64,000 bases of DNA from WHSW01 sp963767285 (GTDB lineage Bacteria; Actinomycetota; Thermoleophilia; Solirubrobacterales; 70-9): positions 124,001 through 188,000 of the forward strand of contig CAVYDJ010000002.1 of NCBI GenBank assembly GCA_963767285.1, written 5' to 3'. The translations under genes and the position numbers were made by a program. Under the pieces are notes generated by a model. It had not been told where the DNA came from. It made no database searches and worked only from the letters and a program-made list of their open reading frames with translations. Below are positions 16,732 through 24,389 of this stretch, piece by piece. Position 1 is the stretch's first letter, and the number at the start of each line of letters is the position of its first letter.

Positions 16732-17966
16732 CGGCTGACCCCGGCGTCGCCGACCGCCTGTTCCGCGAGGAGTCGGGACGGGCGGTTGCGACGCTGATCC
16801 GCGTCCTCGGCGACTTCGACGCCGCCGAGGAGGCGGTCCAGGAGGCGTTCGTGGTCGCGCTCGAGCGCTGGCCGGCCGACGGCATCCCGGACAACCCGGG
16901 CGCGTGGATCACCCGCGTCGCCCGTAACAAGGCGATCGACCGGATCCGGCGGGAGAAGACGCTCGCGGCGAAGCGGCCGGAGCTCGAGGCGCTGGAGGAG
17001 CTCCGGGTGCCGGACGGGCTCGAGCTCCCGGAGGATGGCGAGGAGTTGCCGGACGACCGCTTGCGGTTGATCTTCACCTGCTGCCATCCGGCGCTCGCGC
17101 CGGAGGCGCGGATCGCGCTCACGCTGCGGACCCTCGGCGGCCTTTCCACCGCCGAGATCGCGCGTGCCTTTCTCGCGAGCGAGGCGGCGATCGCCCAGCG
17201 GCTGGTGCGCGCGAAGCGGAAGATCCGTGAGGCTCAGATCCCCTATGAGGTGCCGGGGCCGGAGCAGCTCGGCGACCGGCTCAGCTCGGTCCTGGCGACG
17301 CTGTACCTGATCTTCAACGAGGGCCACATGGCCTCCGGCACCGACTCCCTCGTGCGGACCGACCTCTCGGCCGAGGCCATCCGCCTCGCCCGCGTGTTGG
17401 CGGCGGTGATGCCCGGCCAGCCCGAGTCCCAGGGCCTGCTGGCCCTGATGCTGCTCACCGACGCCCGGCGGCCGGCGCGGATGGACGCCGGCGGCGAGAT
17501 GGTGCTGCTCTCCGACCAGGACCGCTCGCTCTGGGACAGCGACCGGATCGCCGAAGGGCTCCGCGTCTACGCCGCGGCGCGGGTGGCGGGCCCGAGCCCG
17601 TACGTCGTCCAGGCGGCGATCGCCGCCGAGCACGCGCGCGCCGACGACGCGGCGGACACCAACTGGCCGCGGATCGTCAGCCTGTACGGCTGGCTCGCCG
17701 AGCTGAGTCCCTCCCCGGTCGTCGACCTGAACCGCGCGGTCGCGGTCGCGATGGCCGACGGGCCGCAGGCCGGCCTGGAGCTGATCGACGCGATCGGCGA
17801 GCTCGACGGCTACGGGCCGTACCACGTCGCCCGCGCCGACCTGCTGCGGCGGCTTGGATCAGCCGAGGCCGCGCCGGCCTACGAGCGCGCGATCGAGCTC
17901 GCCGCCAACCCGGTCGAGCGCGCCTTCCTCGAACGCCGGCTGGCCGAGGTCTCAAGCGGCGACTGA
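16623..17966 (+). CDS. ECF42-like RNA polymerase sigma factor with long C-terminal extension
   Basis: Region 2 (AVATLIRVLGDFDAAEEAVQEAF, RWPADGIPDNPGAWITRVARNKAIDRIRR) and region 4 (LTLRTLGGLSTAEIARAF, AIAQRLVRAKRKIR) are clear. A further 200 residues or so form the helical, TPR-like extension of this group (LYLIFNEGHMASG, NWPRIVSLYGWLAEL, VDLNRAVAVAMADGP). There is no anti-sigma gene; known ECF42 members are thought to be controlled through this extension. Start is a problem: the only canonical in-frame codon upstream of region 2 is the ATG at 16623, inside the DGPF gene. Homology suggests the protein begins near 16728 (about 412 residues), 7 bases after a GGAGG but on a GTA codon. Confidence 0.9.
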   Translation: MGEEDPGPGRDDRGPAGHGLLGAGRGGGRRRGGLLVAADPGVADRLFREESGRAVATLIRVLGDFDAAEEAVQEAFVVALERWPADGIPDNPGAWITRVARNKAIDRIRREKTLAAKRPELEALEELRVPDGLELPEDGEELPDDRLRLIFTCCHPALAPEARIALTLRTLGGLSTAEIARAFLASEAAIAQRLVRAKRKIREAQIPYEVPGPEQLGDRLSSVLATLYLIFNEGHMASGTDSLVRTDLSAEAIRLARVLAAVMPGQPESQGLLALMLLTDARRPARMDAGGEMVLLSDQDRSLWDSDRIAEGLRVYAAARVAGPSPYVVQAAIAAEHARADDAADTNWPRIVSLYGWLAELSPSPVVDLNRAVAVAMADGPQAGLELIDAIGELDGYGPYHVARADLLRRLGSAEAAPAYERAIELAANPVERAFLERRLAEVSSGD

Positions 17967-18065
17967 AGGCTGCTCGTCGACCCAGCGCAGGATCGCCTTC
18001 TCGTAGGCGATGCTCTTCTCGCGCAGTGCCTCCTGGACCCGCCGACACACGGCGAACGTCCCGGA
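17952..18065 (-). pseudogene. possible relic of a thioredoxin-fold/GST N-terminus
   Basis: Between the sigma factor and the acyl-CoA dehydrogenase gene a short minus-strand frame reads AVCRRVQEALREKSIAYEKA, then ILRWVDEQPSVAA and a stop. The C-x2-V-x3-L-x-E-K-x-I-x-Y-E pattern resembles the first helix and second strand of glutathione S-transferase or glutaredoxin-like folds. The frame is too short for a domain, and its end overlaps the sigma factor gene by 15 bases. It may be a decayed gene or chance. Confidence 0.22.
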
Positions 18066-18110
18066 CCTGGGCCTATGCGCCGTGCTCGAGGACGTTCAGC
18101 GCTCGGCCGC

Positions 18111-19289
18111 TTAGTACGAGCGCGGCAGGCCCAGTGAGTGCTCGGCGACGTAGTTGAGGACCATCTCCCGCGAAACCGGCGCCGTCCGGGCGACGCGGGC
18201 TCCCCAGTACATGTCACTGAGCCCGTACTCCAGCGCGAAGCCGTTGCCGCCGTGCGTCTGGATCGCCTGGTCGACGGCGTGGATCGCGGCCTCGGCCGCC
18301 GCGTACTTGGCCATGTTCGCCGCCTCGCCCGCGGGCGCTCCCGCGTCATAGAGGGCTGCGGCCTTCTGCGTCATCAGGCGGGCCAGTTCGAGCTCGATCT
18401 TCGCCTGGGCGAGCGGGTGGGAGATGCCCTGGTGCGCGCCGATCGGCTGGTTCCAGACCACCCGCTCGCGGGCGTACGCGGAGGCGAGCTCGAGCGCCCG
18501 CCGCCCGGTGCCGTTGGAGAGCGAGGCGCCCATGATCCGCTCCGGGTTGAGGCCATCGAAGGCGGCCTTCAGGCCGACCTCCTCGGACTCGCCGATCAGC
18601 CGCTCTGCCGGGACCTCGACGTCGTCGAAGAACAGCTGCCACTGCTTGTCGGCGCCGCGAACGGCCATCGGGATCGCCTGCTTCTCGAGGCCCGGTGAGT
18701 CGACGTCGACGATCAGCAGGAGGGGCAGGCCGAGGTTGCCGTCCTCGTCGCGCTTGCGGGCGATCACGAGGATCGCCTCGGCGTCCTCGACCCCGGAGAT
18801 GTAGTACTTCGTCCCTCGCAGGATGTAGTTCCCGTTCGACCGCCGGGCCGCCGTCGAGAGGTTGTGGGAGTTGGTCCCGGCATCCGGTTCGGTGATCGCG
18901 AAAGCGATCCGGGTCGTCCCGGCCGCGATCCCCGGCACCCAGCGGTCGCGCTGCGCCTCGGTGCCGTGGCGGACGAGGATCGAGCCGACGATCGCCGGCG
19001 AGACGACGATCAGCAGCAGCGCGCAGCCGGCGGCGGTGATCTCCTCGCCGACGACCTGCAGGGCGGACATCCCGAGCCCGCCGCCGCCGTAGCGCTCCGG
19101 CAGGTTGACGCCCAGGTAGCCCTTCTCGGCGAGCGCGTCCCAGAGCTCGCGCGGCGGCTCGCCCTGCTCGACGCAGCGGCGGATGTATGGCGGCCCGAAG
19201 CCGCCGCAGATCCCCTTGACCGTCTCACGGATCTGGCGTTCCTCGTCGGAGGGGACGAGGGAGAGGTTGGTGGACGACTCAGTGAGCAT
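18111..19289 (-). CDS. acyl-CoA dehydrogenase
   Basis: A 392-residue acyl-CoA dehydrogenase, more diverged than the other three in the window. Seen: FAITEPDAGTNSHNLS, YILRGTKYYISGVEDA, LFFDDVEVPAERLIGE, and AIQTHGGNGFALEYGLSDMYWGARV near the C-terminus, with no YEGTNEIQ-like loop; the equivalent catalytic position is not obvious. It lies 60 bases downstream of another acyl-CoA dehydrogenase on the same strand and is probably co-transcribed with it, opposite the enoyl-CoA hydratase operon. The intergenic space contains an inverted repeat (see 19302-19339). Substrate unknown. Confidence 0.92.
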   Translation of the reverse strand: MLTESSTNLSLVPSDEERQIRETVKGICGGFGPPYIRRCVEQGEPPRELWDALAEKGYLGVNLPERYGGGGLGMSALQVVGEEITAAGCALLLIVVSPAIVGSILVRHGTEAQRDRWVPGIAAGTTRIAFAITEPDAGTNSHNLSTAARRSNGNYILRGTKYYISGVEDAEAILVIARKRDEDGNLGLPLLLIVDVDSPGLEKQAIPMAVRGADKQWQLFFDDVEVPAERLIGESEEVGLKAAFDGLNPERIMGASLSNGTGRRALELASAYARERVVWNQPIGAHQGISHPLAQAKIELELARLMTQKAAALYDAGAPAGEAANMAKYAAAEAAIHAVDQAIQTHGGNGFALEYGLSDMYWGARVARTAPVSREMVLNYVAEHSLGLPRSY

Positions 19290-19301
19290 TATTGGACGAA
19301 C

Positions 19302-19339
19302 CCCCTCGGCCCCGGAGGCGAGGCCGAGGAGCCGAGGGG
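19302..19339. repeat. GC-rich inverted repeat between two acyl-CoA dehydrogenase genes
   Basis: Nine-base arms CCCCTCGGC and GCCGAGGGG enclose a 20-base loop that itself contains CCTCGGCC and GGCCGAGG in inverted orientation. It could fold in the transcript that links the two dehydrogenase genes and may attenuate or process it. No T-run follows on either strand, so a classic terminator is unlikely. Parts of it recur at 42699-42740. Confidence 0.5.
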
Positions 19340-19349
19340 CAGCTATCCG

Positions 19350-19375
19350 TCATAGGCCGTAACTACGGCCTATGA
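19350..19375. repeat. perfect 12-bp palindrome overlapping a stop codon
   Basis: The arms TCATAGGCCGTA and TACGGCCTATGA are perfect complements around a 2-base centre. The palindrome covers the last codons and the TGA of the acyl-CoA dehydrogenase at 19350-20558. It could act as a 3' hairpin protecting or ending the mRNA, or as a protein-binding site. Confidence 0.6.
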
Positions 19376-20558
19376 CGTCGAGCATGATCTCGTCGGTGCC
19401 GGCGCCGATCCGGTTGAGGCGCTGGTCGCGGTAGGCGCGCTCGATCTCGTACTCCTTCATGTAGCCGTAACCGCCGTGGATCTGCACGCACTCGTCGGCC
19501 ACCTCGTGGCAGACGCGGGTCGCGAACAGCTTCGCCATCGTGATCTCGCGGACCGGGTACTCGCCGTTGGCGAAGCGCCAGGCGGTCGCGTGGACCATCT
19601 GCTTGGCGGCCTCGATCTTGGTCGCCATGTCCGCGAACTTGTGGCGGATGACCTGGAACTTGCCGATCGAGCGGCCGAACGCCTCGCGCTCCTGGGCGTA
19701 CTCGAGCGTCCGCTCGAACATCCGCTCGCAGGCGGAGTAGCAACCGGCGGCGGCGACCAGCCGCTCTCCCTGGAGCTCCCAGCTGATGTGGTAGAAGCCC
19801 TTCCCGACCTCGCCCAGGACGGCGTCCGCCGGCACCCGCATGTCCTCGAAGGCGATCTCGCCGGTGTCGGAGGCGTGCATGCCCATCTTCTCGAGCTCGC
19901 GCGAGACGGTGAACCCGGGGACCAGGTTGCCCTCCTCGTCTCGCAGATCGACAGCGAACAGGGTGATCCCGTCGTGGCGCTTGTCCGGGTCGGTCTTCGT
20001 GACCAGGACGCAGAAGTCCGCCCGCGGGGCGTTGGTGATGAACGTCTTGGCGCCGTTGATCACGTAGTCGTCCCCGTCGCGGATCGCCGTGGTGCGGATC
20101 CCGGCGACGTCGGAGCCGGCGCCCGGCTCGGTGATCCCGAGGCAGCCGATCTTCTCGCCCTTGATGCCCGGCACCAGGTAGCGCTGCTTCTGCTCCTCGG
20201 ACCCGAGCAGGTGGACGGGGGGCAGGACCATGTCGGTCTGTACCGCGAAGCCCATGTTCGTTCCGCCGGAGCCCGAGTAGCTCATGCACTCGGCGCGGAC
20301 CAGCGAGTAGAAGTAGTCGCCGCCCTGCCCGCCGTACTCCTCCGGAAAGCAGAGGCCGAGGTAGCCGAGCTCGCCGGCCCGCTGCATGACCTCGCTCGGC
20401 CAGTAGGTGTCCTCCCACTCGTTGCGATGGGGGTGCATCTCCTTCTTCACCCAGGCGCTCATCGACTCGCGCAGGTCGAGGTGCTCGTCGGTGAACAGGA
20501 AGTGCTTGCGGCTGCCGTCGTGCTCGGGCTTGATTACCGTGGGGGCTGCTGTTGCCAC
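19350..20558 (-). CDS. acyl-CoA dehydrogenase
   Basis: A 402-residue acyl-CoA dehydrogenase with LGITEPGAGSDVAGI, YVINGAKTFITNA, ASDTGEIAFEDMRVPADAVL and CVQIHGGYGYMKEYEIERAYRD, then GAGTDEIMLDVI around the catalytic loop. It belongs to the same subtype as the gene at 12095-13273. The start ATG (MATAAPTVIKPEHDG) lies 67 bases from the divergent enoyl-CoA hydratase gene, so the two acyl-CoA steps of beta-oxidation probably share a control region. The gene ends in a palindrome. Confidence 0.94.
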   Translation of the reverse strand: MATAAPTVIKPEHDGSRKHFLFTDEHLDLRESMSAWVKKEMHPHRNEWEDTYWPSEVMQRAGELGYLGLCFPEEYGGQGGDYFYSLVRAECMSYSGSGGTNMGFAVQTDMVLPPVHLLGSEEQKQRYLVPGIKGEKIGCLGITEPGAGSDVAGIRTTAIRDGDDYVINGAKTFITNAPRADFCVLVTKTDPDKRHDGITLFAVDLRDEEGNLVPGFTVSRELEKMGMHASDTGEIAFEDMRVPADAVLGEVGKGFYHISWELQGERLVAAAGCYSACERMFERTLEYAQEREAFGRSIGKFQVIRHKFADMATKIEAAKQMVHATAWRFANGEYPVREITMAKLFATRVCHEVADECVQIHGGYGYMKEYEIERAYRDQRLNRIGAGTDEIMLDVIGRSYGL

Positions 20559-20594
20559 TGGCGCGCTCCTTGATCTCTGAGATTCGTGCCTGGA

Positions 20595-20619
20595 AAGTAG
20601 AAAGTGTAGAGTACTACTT
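20595..20619. promoter_or_regulatory. candidate operator in the divergent acyl-CoA dehydrogenase/enoyl-CoA hydratase spacer
   Basis: This 67-base spacer is unusually A/T-rich for the region. It contains AAGTAG and CTACTT as a 6-bp inverted repeat with 13 bases between, and a nested GTAG-AGTA-CTAC. The symmetry and position between two divergent catabolic units fit a repressor or MerR-type site; the operon itself encodes a MerR-family regulator at its end. No binding partner is shown by sequence alone. Confidence 0.35.
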
Positions 20620-20625
20620 CTTACT

Positions 20626-21408
20626 ATGTCCTACGAGAAGATCACCTACGGCGTCGCGGACCACGTCGCGACCATCGCCCTCGACGATCCCGAGACGCGC
20701 AACTCGCTGTCGACGGAGCTGCTCACCGAGCTGCTCGAGGCGCTGCGCGCCGCGAAGGCCGACGACGACGTCCACGTCGTCGTCCTGACCTCGACCCACG
20801 AGAAGGTGTTCTCGTCGGGCGCCAACCTCGGCGGCTTCGGCGCCGACGCGCCGACCGCCCACAAGTACCTGGGCACCGAGACCTTCCCGTCGGTGTTCAA
20901 GGAGCTCGGCGAGCTCGGCAAGCCGTCGATCCTGGCCGCCAACGGCCACGTCCTCGCCGGCGCGCTCGGGATCGCGCTCGCCTGTGACCTGATCATCGCC
21001 AAGGACACCGCCGGCTTCGGGACTCCCGAGATCAACGTCGGCCTGTTCCCGTTCATGATCATGGCCCTGATCTACCGCAACGTCCCGCGCAAGAAGACGA
21101 CGGAGATGCTGCTGCTCGGCGAGCGGCTGACCGCCGAGGAGGCGCGCGAGGCGGGGATCGTCAACAAGGTCGTCCCGGCCCAGGAGTTCGACGCCGCGGT
21201 CGCCGAGTGGGCCGGGAAGCTGGCCTCGAAGTCGCCGCTGATCATGCGCCTGGGCAAGGACGCGATGTGGCGGCAGCTGGACATGCCGTTGGCCGAGGCG
21301 CTCGACTACCTGCGTTCCCAGCTGACGATCGAGCTCTCGACCGAGGACGCGGTCGAGGGCGTGACGGCCTTCTTCGAAAAGCGCGAACCACAGTGGAAGG
21401 GACGCTGA
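20626..21408 (+). CDS. enoyl-CoA hydratase/isomerase family protein
   Basis: A 260-residue crotonase-fold protein. The oxyanion-hole segments are visible: SSGANLGGFG (about residue 64) and AANGHVLAGALGIALACDLI (about 104), with the next conserved stretch GTPEINVGLFPFM. The glutamate in PEINVGLFP fits one of the two catalytic acid positions of hydratases. It likely hydrates a trans-2-enoyl-CoA made by the divergent dehydrogenases. First gene of a six-gene operon; the carboxyltransferase gene follows after 1 base. Confidence 0.92.
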   Translation: MSYEKITYGVADHVATIALDDPETRNSLSTELLTELLEALRAAKADDDVHVVVLTSTHEKVFSSGANLGGFGADAPTAHKYLGTETFPSVFKELGELGKPSILAANGHVLAGALGIALACDLIIAKDTAGFGTPEINVGLFPFMIMALIYRNVPRKKTTEMLLLGERLTAEEAREAGIVNKVVPAQEFDAAVAEWAGKLASKSPLIMRLGKDAMWRQLDMPLAEALDYLRSQLTIELSTEDAVEGVTAFFEKREPQWKGR

Positions 21409-21409
21409 A

Positions 21410-23041
21410 TTGAGCGAAGCAACCGAAGCAGAGAAGGTCGCCGCCGCGGCGAAGGAAGCCGAGGCTCCCGAGGCTCCTCCGGCCGAGGGCGGGAAGCTGA
21501 AGGCGCTGACCGACGACCTGCACGCGCGCCGCGAGAAGGCGAAGCTGGGCGGGGGCGAGGAGAAGATCGCCAAGCAGCACGCGGCCGGGAAGCTGACCGC
21601 GCGCGAGCGCATCGACCTGCTCGTCGACCCCGGCACGTTCGTCGAGATGGGCATCCACGCGGGCCCGCACTTCGCGCAGCGCGCGATGGACGGCAAGGAG
21701 GCGCCGGCCGACGGCGTGATCACCGGCTGGGGCGACGTCGACGGGCGCACCGTCGCGATCGCCGCCTACGACTTCACCGTGATGGCCGGCTCGATGGGGA
21801 TGACCGGCGAGATCAAGATGGGACGCCTGCGCGAGCTGGCGCTGCAGAAGCGGATGCCGCTGATCTGGCTGCTCGACTCGGCCGGGGCGCGGATCCAGGA
21901 AGCCTCCGGCTCGATGTTCGCCGGCTCCGGCCACCTGTTCCGCGAGGAGGTCGTGATGTCCGGCGTCGTGCCGCTGGTCGCCGGGATGCTCGGCCCCTGC
22001 GCGGCGGGCACCGCCTACATCCCGGGGCTTTCCGACTTCGTCCCGATGGTCGTCGGCCAGGGGGCGATGGCGCTTGCCGGACCGCACCTGACCAAAGCCG
22101 TCACCGGCGAGGAGATCTCGATGGAGGAACTCGGCGGGGCGAAGGTGCACTGCCGCAAGTCGGGCGTCGGCGACCTCGAGTGCAAGGACGACGCCGAGTG
22201 CATCGAGGCGATCAAGACGTACCTGTCGTTCTTCCCCTCCAACTGCGAGGAGAAGCCGCCGACCCGCGAGACCTCGGACCCGGAGGACCGGATGTCGGAG
22301 AAGCTGCTCGACATCGTCCCGGAGTCGAACCGCCACCCGTACGACATGTACGAGGTGATCGCCGAGATCGTCGACGACGGCGAGTACTTCGACATCAAGC
22401 CGCGGTTTGCGAAGACGCTGATCACCTGCCTCGCGCGCTTCGGCGGGATGCCGGTCGGCATCGTCGCCAACCAGCCGAAGCAGCTCGGCGGGATCCTGGA
22501 GAACGACTCGGCCGACAAGGCGGCGCGCTTCGTCAACCTGTGCGACGCCTTCAGCATCCCGCTCGTCTTCCTACAGGACGTGCCGGGATTCATGGTCGGC
22601 TCGAAGGTCGAGCACGCCGGGATCATCCGCCACGGGGCGAAGATGCTCTACGCGGTGTCGCGGGCGACGGTGCCGAAGGTCACGGTTGTGATCCGCAAGG
22701 CCTACGGCGCCGGCTACTACGTGATGAACGGCAAGGCGTACGAGCCCGACCAGATCTACGCATGGCCGAGCGCCGAGATCTCGGTGATGGGGGCCGAGGG
22801 CGCGGTCAACATCATCGGCCGCTCGGCGATCGAGGCCTCCGACGACCCGGAGGCGACCAAGGAGGCGATGCTGAACGCCGTCCGCGAGCAGATCGACGTC
22901 TACATCGCCGCCCACAACGCGCTGATCGACGACGTCATCGACCCGCGCGAGACGCGGCCGCGGATCATCTCGGCCCTGCGGATGTCGAAGGACAAGCGGG
23001 TCGAGCGGCCCTGGAAGAAGCATGGGGTGATGCCGGTTTGA
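21410..23041 (+). CDS. acyl-CoA carboxylase carboxyltransferase (beta) subunit
   Basis: A 543-residue biotin-dependent carboxyltransferase of the propionyl-/methylcrotonyl-CoA type. The N- and C-terminal crotonase-like halves are complete: KLTARERIDLLVDPGTFVEMG, LLDSAGARIQEASGSMF and HLTKAVTGEEISMEELGGAK in the first; FGGMPVGIVANQP, FLQDVPGFMVGSKVEHAGII, KAYGAGYYVMNGKAYEPD and AWPSAEISVMGAEGAV in the second. It starts at TTG after GAAGGGA. No biotin carboxylase or biotin carrier subunit is encoded in this window, so it must pair with a subunit encoded elsewhere. The CoA substrate cannot be fixed. Confidence 0.94.
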   Translation: MSEATEAEKVAAAAKEAEAPEAPPAEGGKLKALTDDLHARREKAKLGGGEEKIAKQHAAGKLTARERIDLLVDPGTFVEMGIHAGPHFAQRAMDGKEAPADGVITGWGDVDGRTVAIAAYDFTVMAGSMGMTGEIKMGRLRELALQKRMPLIWLLDSAGARIQEASGSMFAGSGHLFREEVVMSGVVPLVAGMLGPCAAGTAYIPGLSDFVPMVVGQGAMALAGPHLTKAVTGEEISMEELGGAKVHCRKSGVGDLECKDDAECIEAIKTYLSFFPSNCEEKPPTRETSDPEDRMSEKLLDIVPESNRHPYDMYEVIAEIVDDGEYFDIKPRFAKTLITCLARFGGMPVGIVANQPKQLGGILENDSADKAARFVNLCDAFSIPLVFLQDVPGFMVGSKVEHAGIIRHGAKMLYAVSRATVPKVTVVIRKAYGAGYYVMNGKAYEPDQIYAWPSAEISVMGAEGAVNIIGRSAIEASDDPEATKEAMLNAVREQIDVYIAAHNALIDDVIDPRETRPRIISALRMSKDKRVERPWKKHGVMPV

Positions 23042-23499
23042 CCGTCGCCGAGCGTGTCGCGGACGGCTGGAACGGCTTTCTCGGCCGGATCCGCCACCCC
23101 GCGGCGAGCGACGTGACCGATGCGAGCACCAGCGGGTTCGGTCATCTGGACGGGTACAAGCACTGCCTACTGGTCACCTTCCGGCGCTCGGGCGAGCCGG
23201 TGCCGACCCCGGTCTGGTTCGGCATGGACGCGGGCAAGGTCTACGCGCGCAGCGAGGAGCGGGTCGGCAAGGTGAAGCGAATCCGCGCCAATCCGAGGGT
23301 CCTCGTCGCCCCGTGCGACAACCGTGGCAAGCCGCTCGGGCCGGCGGCCGAGGGCACGGCCCGCATCCTGCCGCCCGATCACGAGGAGGCTGCCGAGCGC
23401 GCGATCCAGTCGAACTTCGGACTTGGGCGGCGCATGTACGAGGGGGTCGCGATGAACGTCGGCCCCGAAGGCGTCTATCTGGAGGTGACCCCGGCATGA
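23038..23499 (+). CDS. PPOX-class F420-dependent flavin-reductase-like protein
   Basis: A 153-residue split-barrel protein of the pyridoxamine 5'-phosphate oxidase-like superfamily, the actinobacterial F420/F420-reductase type. Landmarks are CLLVTFRRSGEPVPTPVWFG, RSEERVGKVKRIRANPRVLV and GTARILPPDHEEAAERA. It starts at TTG inside the stop of the carboxyltransferase gene (TTGA overlap) and ends in an ATGA overlap with the BKACE gene, so it is firmly part of the operon. It may reduce an unsaturated intermediate or a cofactor; substrate unknown. Confidence 0.85.
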   Translation: MTVAERVADGWNGFLGRIRHPAASDVTDASTSGFGHLDGYKHCLLVTFRRSGEPVPTPVWFGMDAGKVYARSEERVGKVKRIRANPRVLVAPCDNRGKPLGPAAEGTARILPPDHEEAAERAIQSNFGLGRRMYEGVAMNVGPEGVYLEVTPA

Positions 23500-24389
23500 G
23501 CAAATTCGACGATCCAGTGATCATTTCGTGCTCGATCTCGGGCGCGATCGCCAACCGCGACCAGTGCCCGGCGATCCCGTACACGCCGGAGGAGTACGCG
23601 GCCGAGGCGCGCCGTGCCGTGGACGAGGGCGCATCGCAGATCCACATCCACGCCCGCACCCCCGACGGCGTCCCGAGCTACGAGACCGAGGACTTCAAGG
23701 CGATCACCGAGGCGATCCTGGCCGAGGTCGGCGACGTGATCGTCAACTACTCGACCGGCGCGATCGGCGTGCCGATGGAGAAGCGGCTCGCCTACCTGCG
23801 CGAGCTGAAGCCCGACGTCGCCGCGCTCAACATGAGCTCGATGAACTACGCGAAGTACTCGCGCCGGCGTAAGGACTTCGTCTTCAAGGCGGTGTTCGAG
23901 AACTCGTTCGACACGATCATCGAGTTCATCACCGAGATGAACGAGCTCGGGATCCAGCCCGAGCACGAGTGCTTCGACGCCGGGCACGTCGCCAATCTCG
24001 ACCCGCTGCTCGACATGGGGTTGCTGACGCCCCCGCTGCAGATCTCGCTGGTGATGGGGGTGACCGGCGGCATCCGCCCGACGCCGCGCAACGTCACCTT
24101 CATGTCCGACCAGATCCCGGAGGGGCCGGAGGGCCCGAACAACTGGCAGGTGATCGGGGTCTCCCGCGACCAGTGGAAGCTGCTCGCCGCGTCGCTCGAC
24201 CTCGGCGGCAACGTGCGCGCCGGCCTGGAGGACAACCTCTACCTGCCCGACGGCGAGATGGCGCGGTCGAACGGCGACCTGATCGCCAAGGCCCGCCAGA
24301 TGGCCGAGGACATCGGCCGTCGCGCGGCGACGGTCGATGAAGCCCGCGACCTGCTGGGGGTTGCGAAGCGTGAGCGAGCTGCCGCTTAG
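23496..24389 (+). CDS. 3-keto-5-aminohexanoate cleavage enzyme family protein (BKACE)
   Basis: A 297-residue TIM-barrel protein of the BKACE family (formerly DUF849). These Zn-dependent enzymes condense a beta-keto acid with acetyl-CoA, giving acetoacetate and a new CoA ester. Metal ligands are seen in HIHART (H-x-H) and an acidic residue in PEHECFDAGH. The N-terminus IISCSISGAIANRDQCPAIP and the loop MGVTGGIRPTPRN are typical. ATG overlaps the previous stop (ATGA). Substrate specificity in this family depends on a few active-site residues that I cannot assign; the operon context suggests a 3-oxo acid from branched or unusual acyl chains. Confidence 0.93.
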   Translation: MSKFDDPVIISCSISGAIANRDQCPAIPYTPEEYAAEARRAVDEGASQIHIHARTPDGVPSYETEDFKAITEAILAEVGDVIVNYSTGAIGVPMEKRLAYLRELKPDVAALNMSSMNYAKYSRRRKDFVFKAVFENSFDTIIEFITEMNELGIQPEHECFDAGHVANLDPLLDMGLLTPPLQISLVMGVTGGIRPTPRNVTFMSDQIPEGPEGPNNWQVIGVSRDQWKLLAASLDLGGNVRAGLEDNLYLPDGEMARSNGDLIAKARQMAEDIGRRAATVDEARDLLGVAKRERAAA

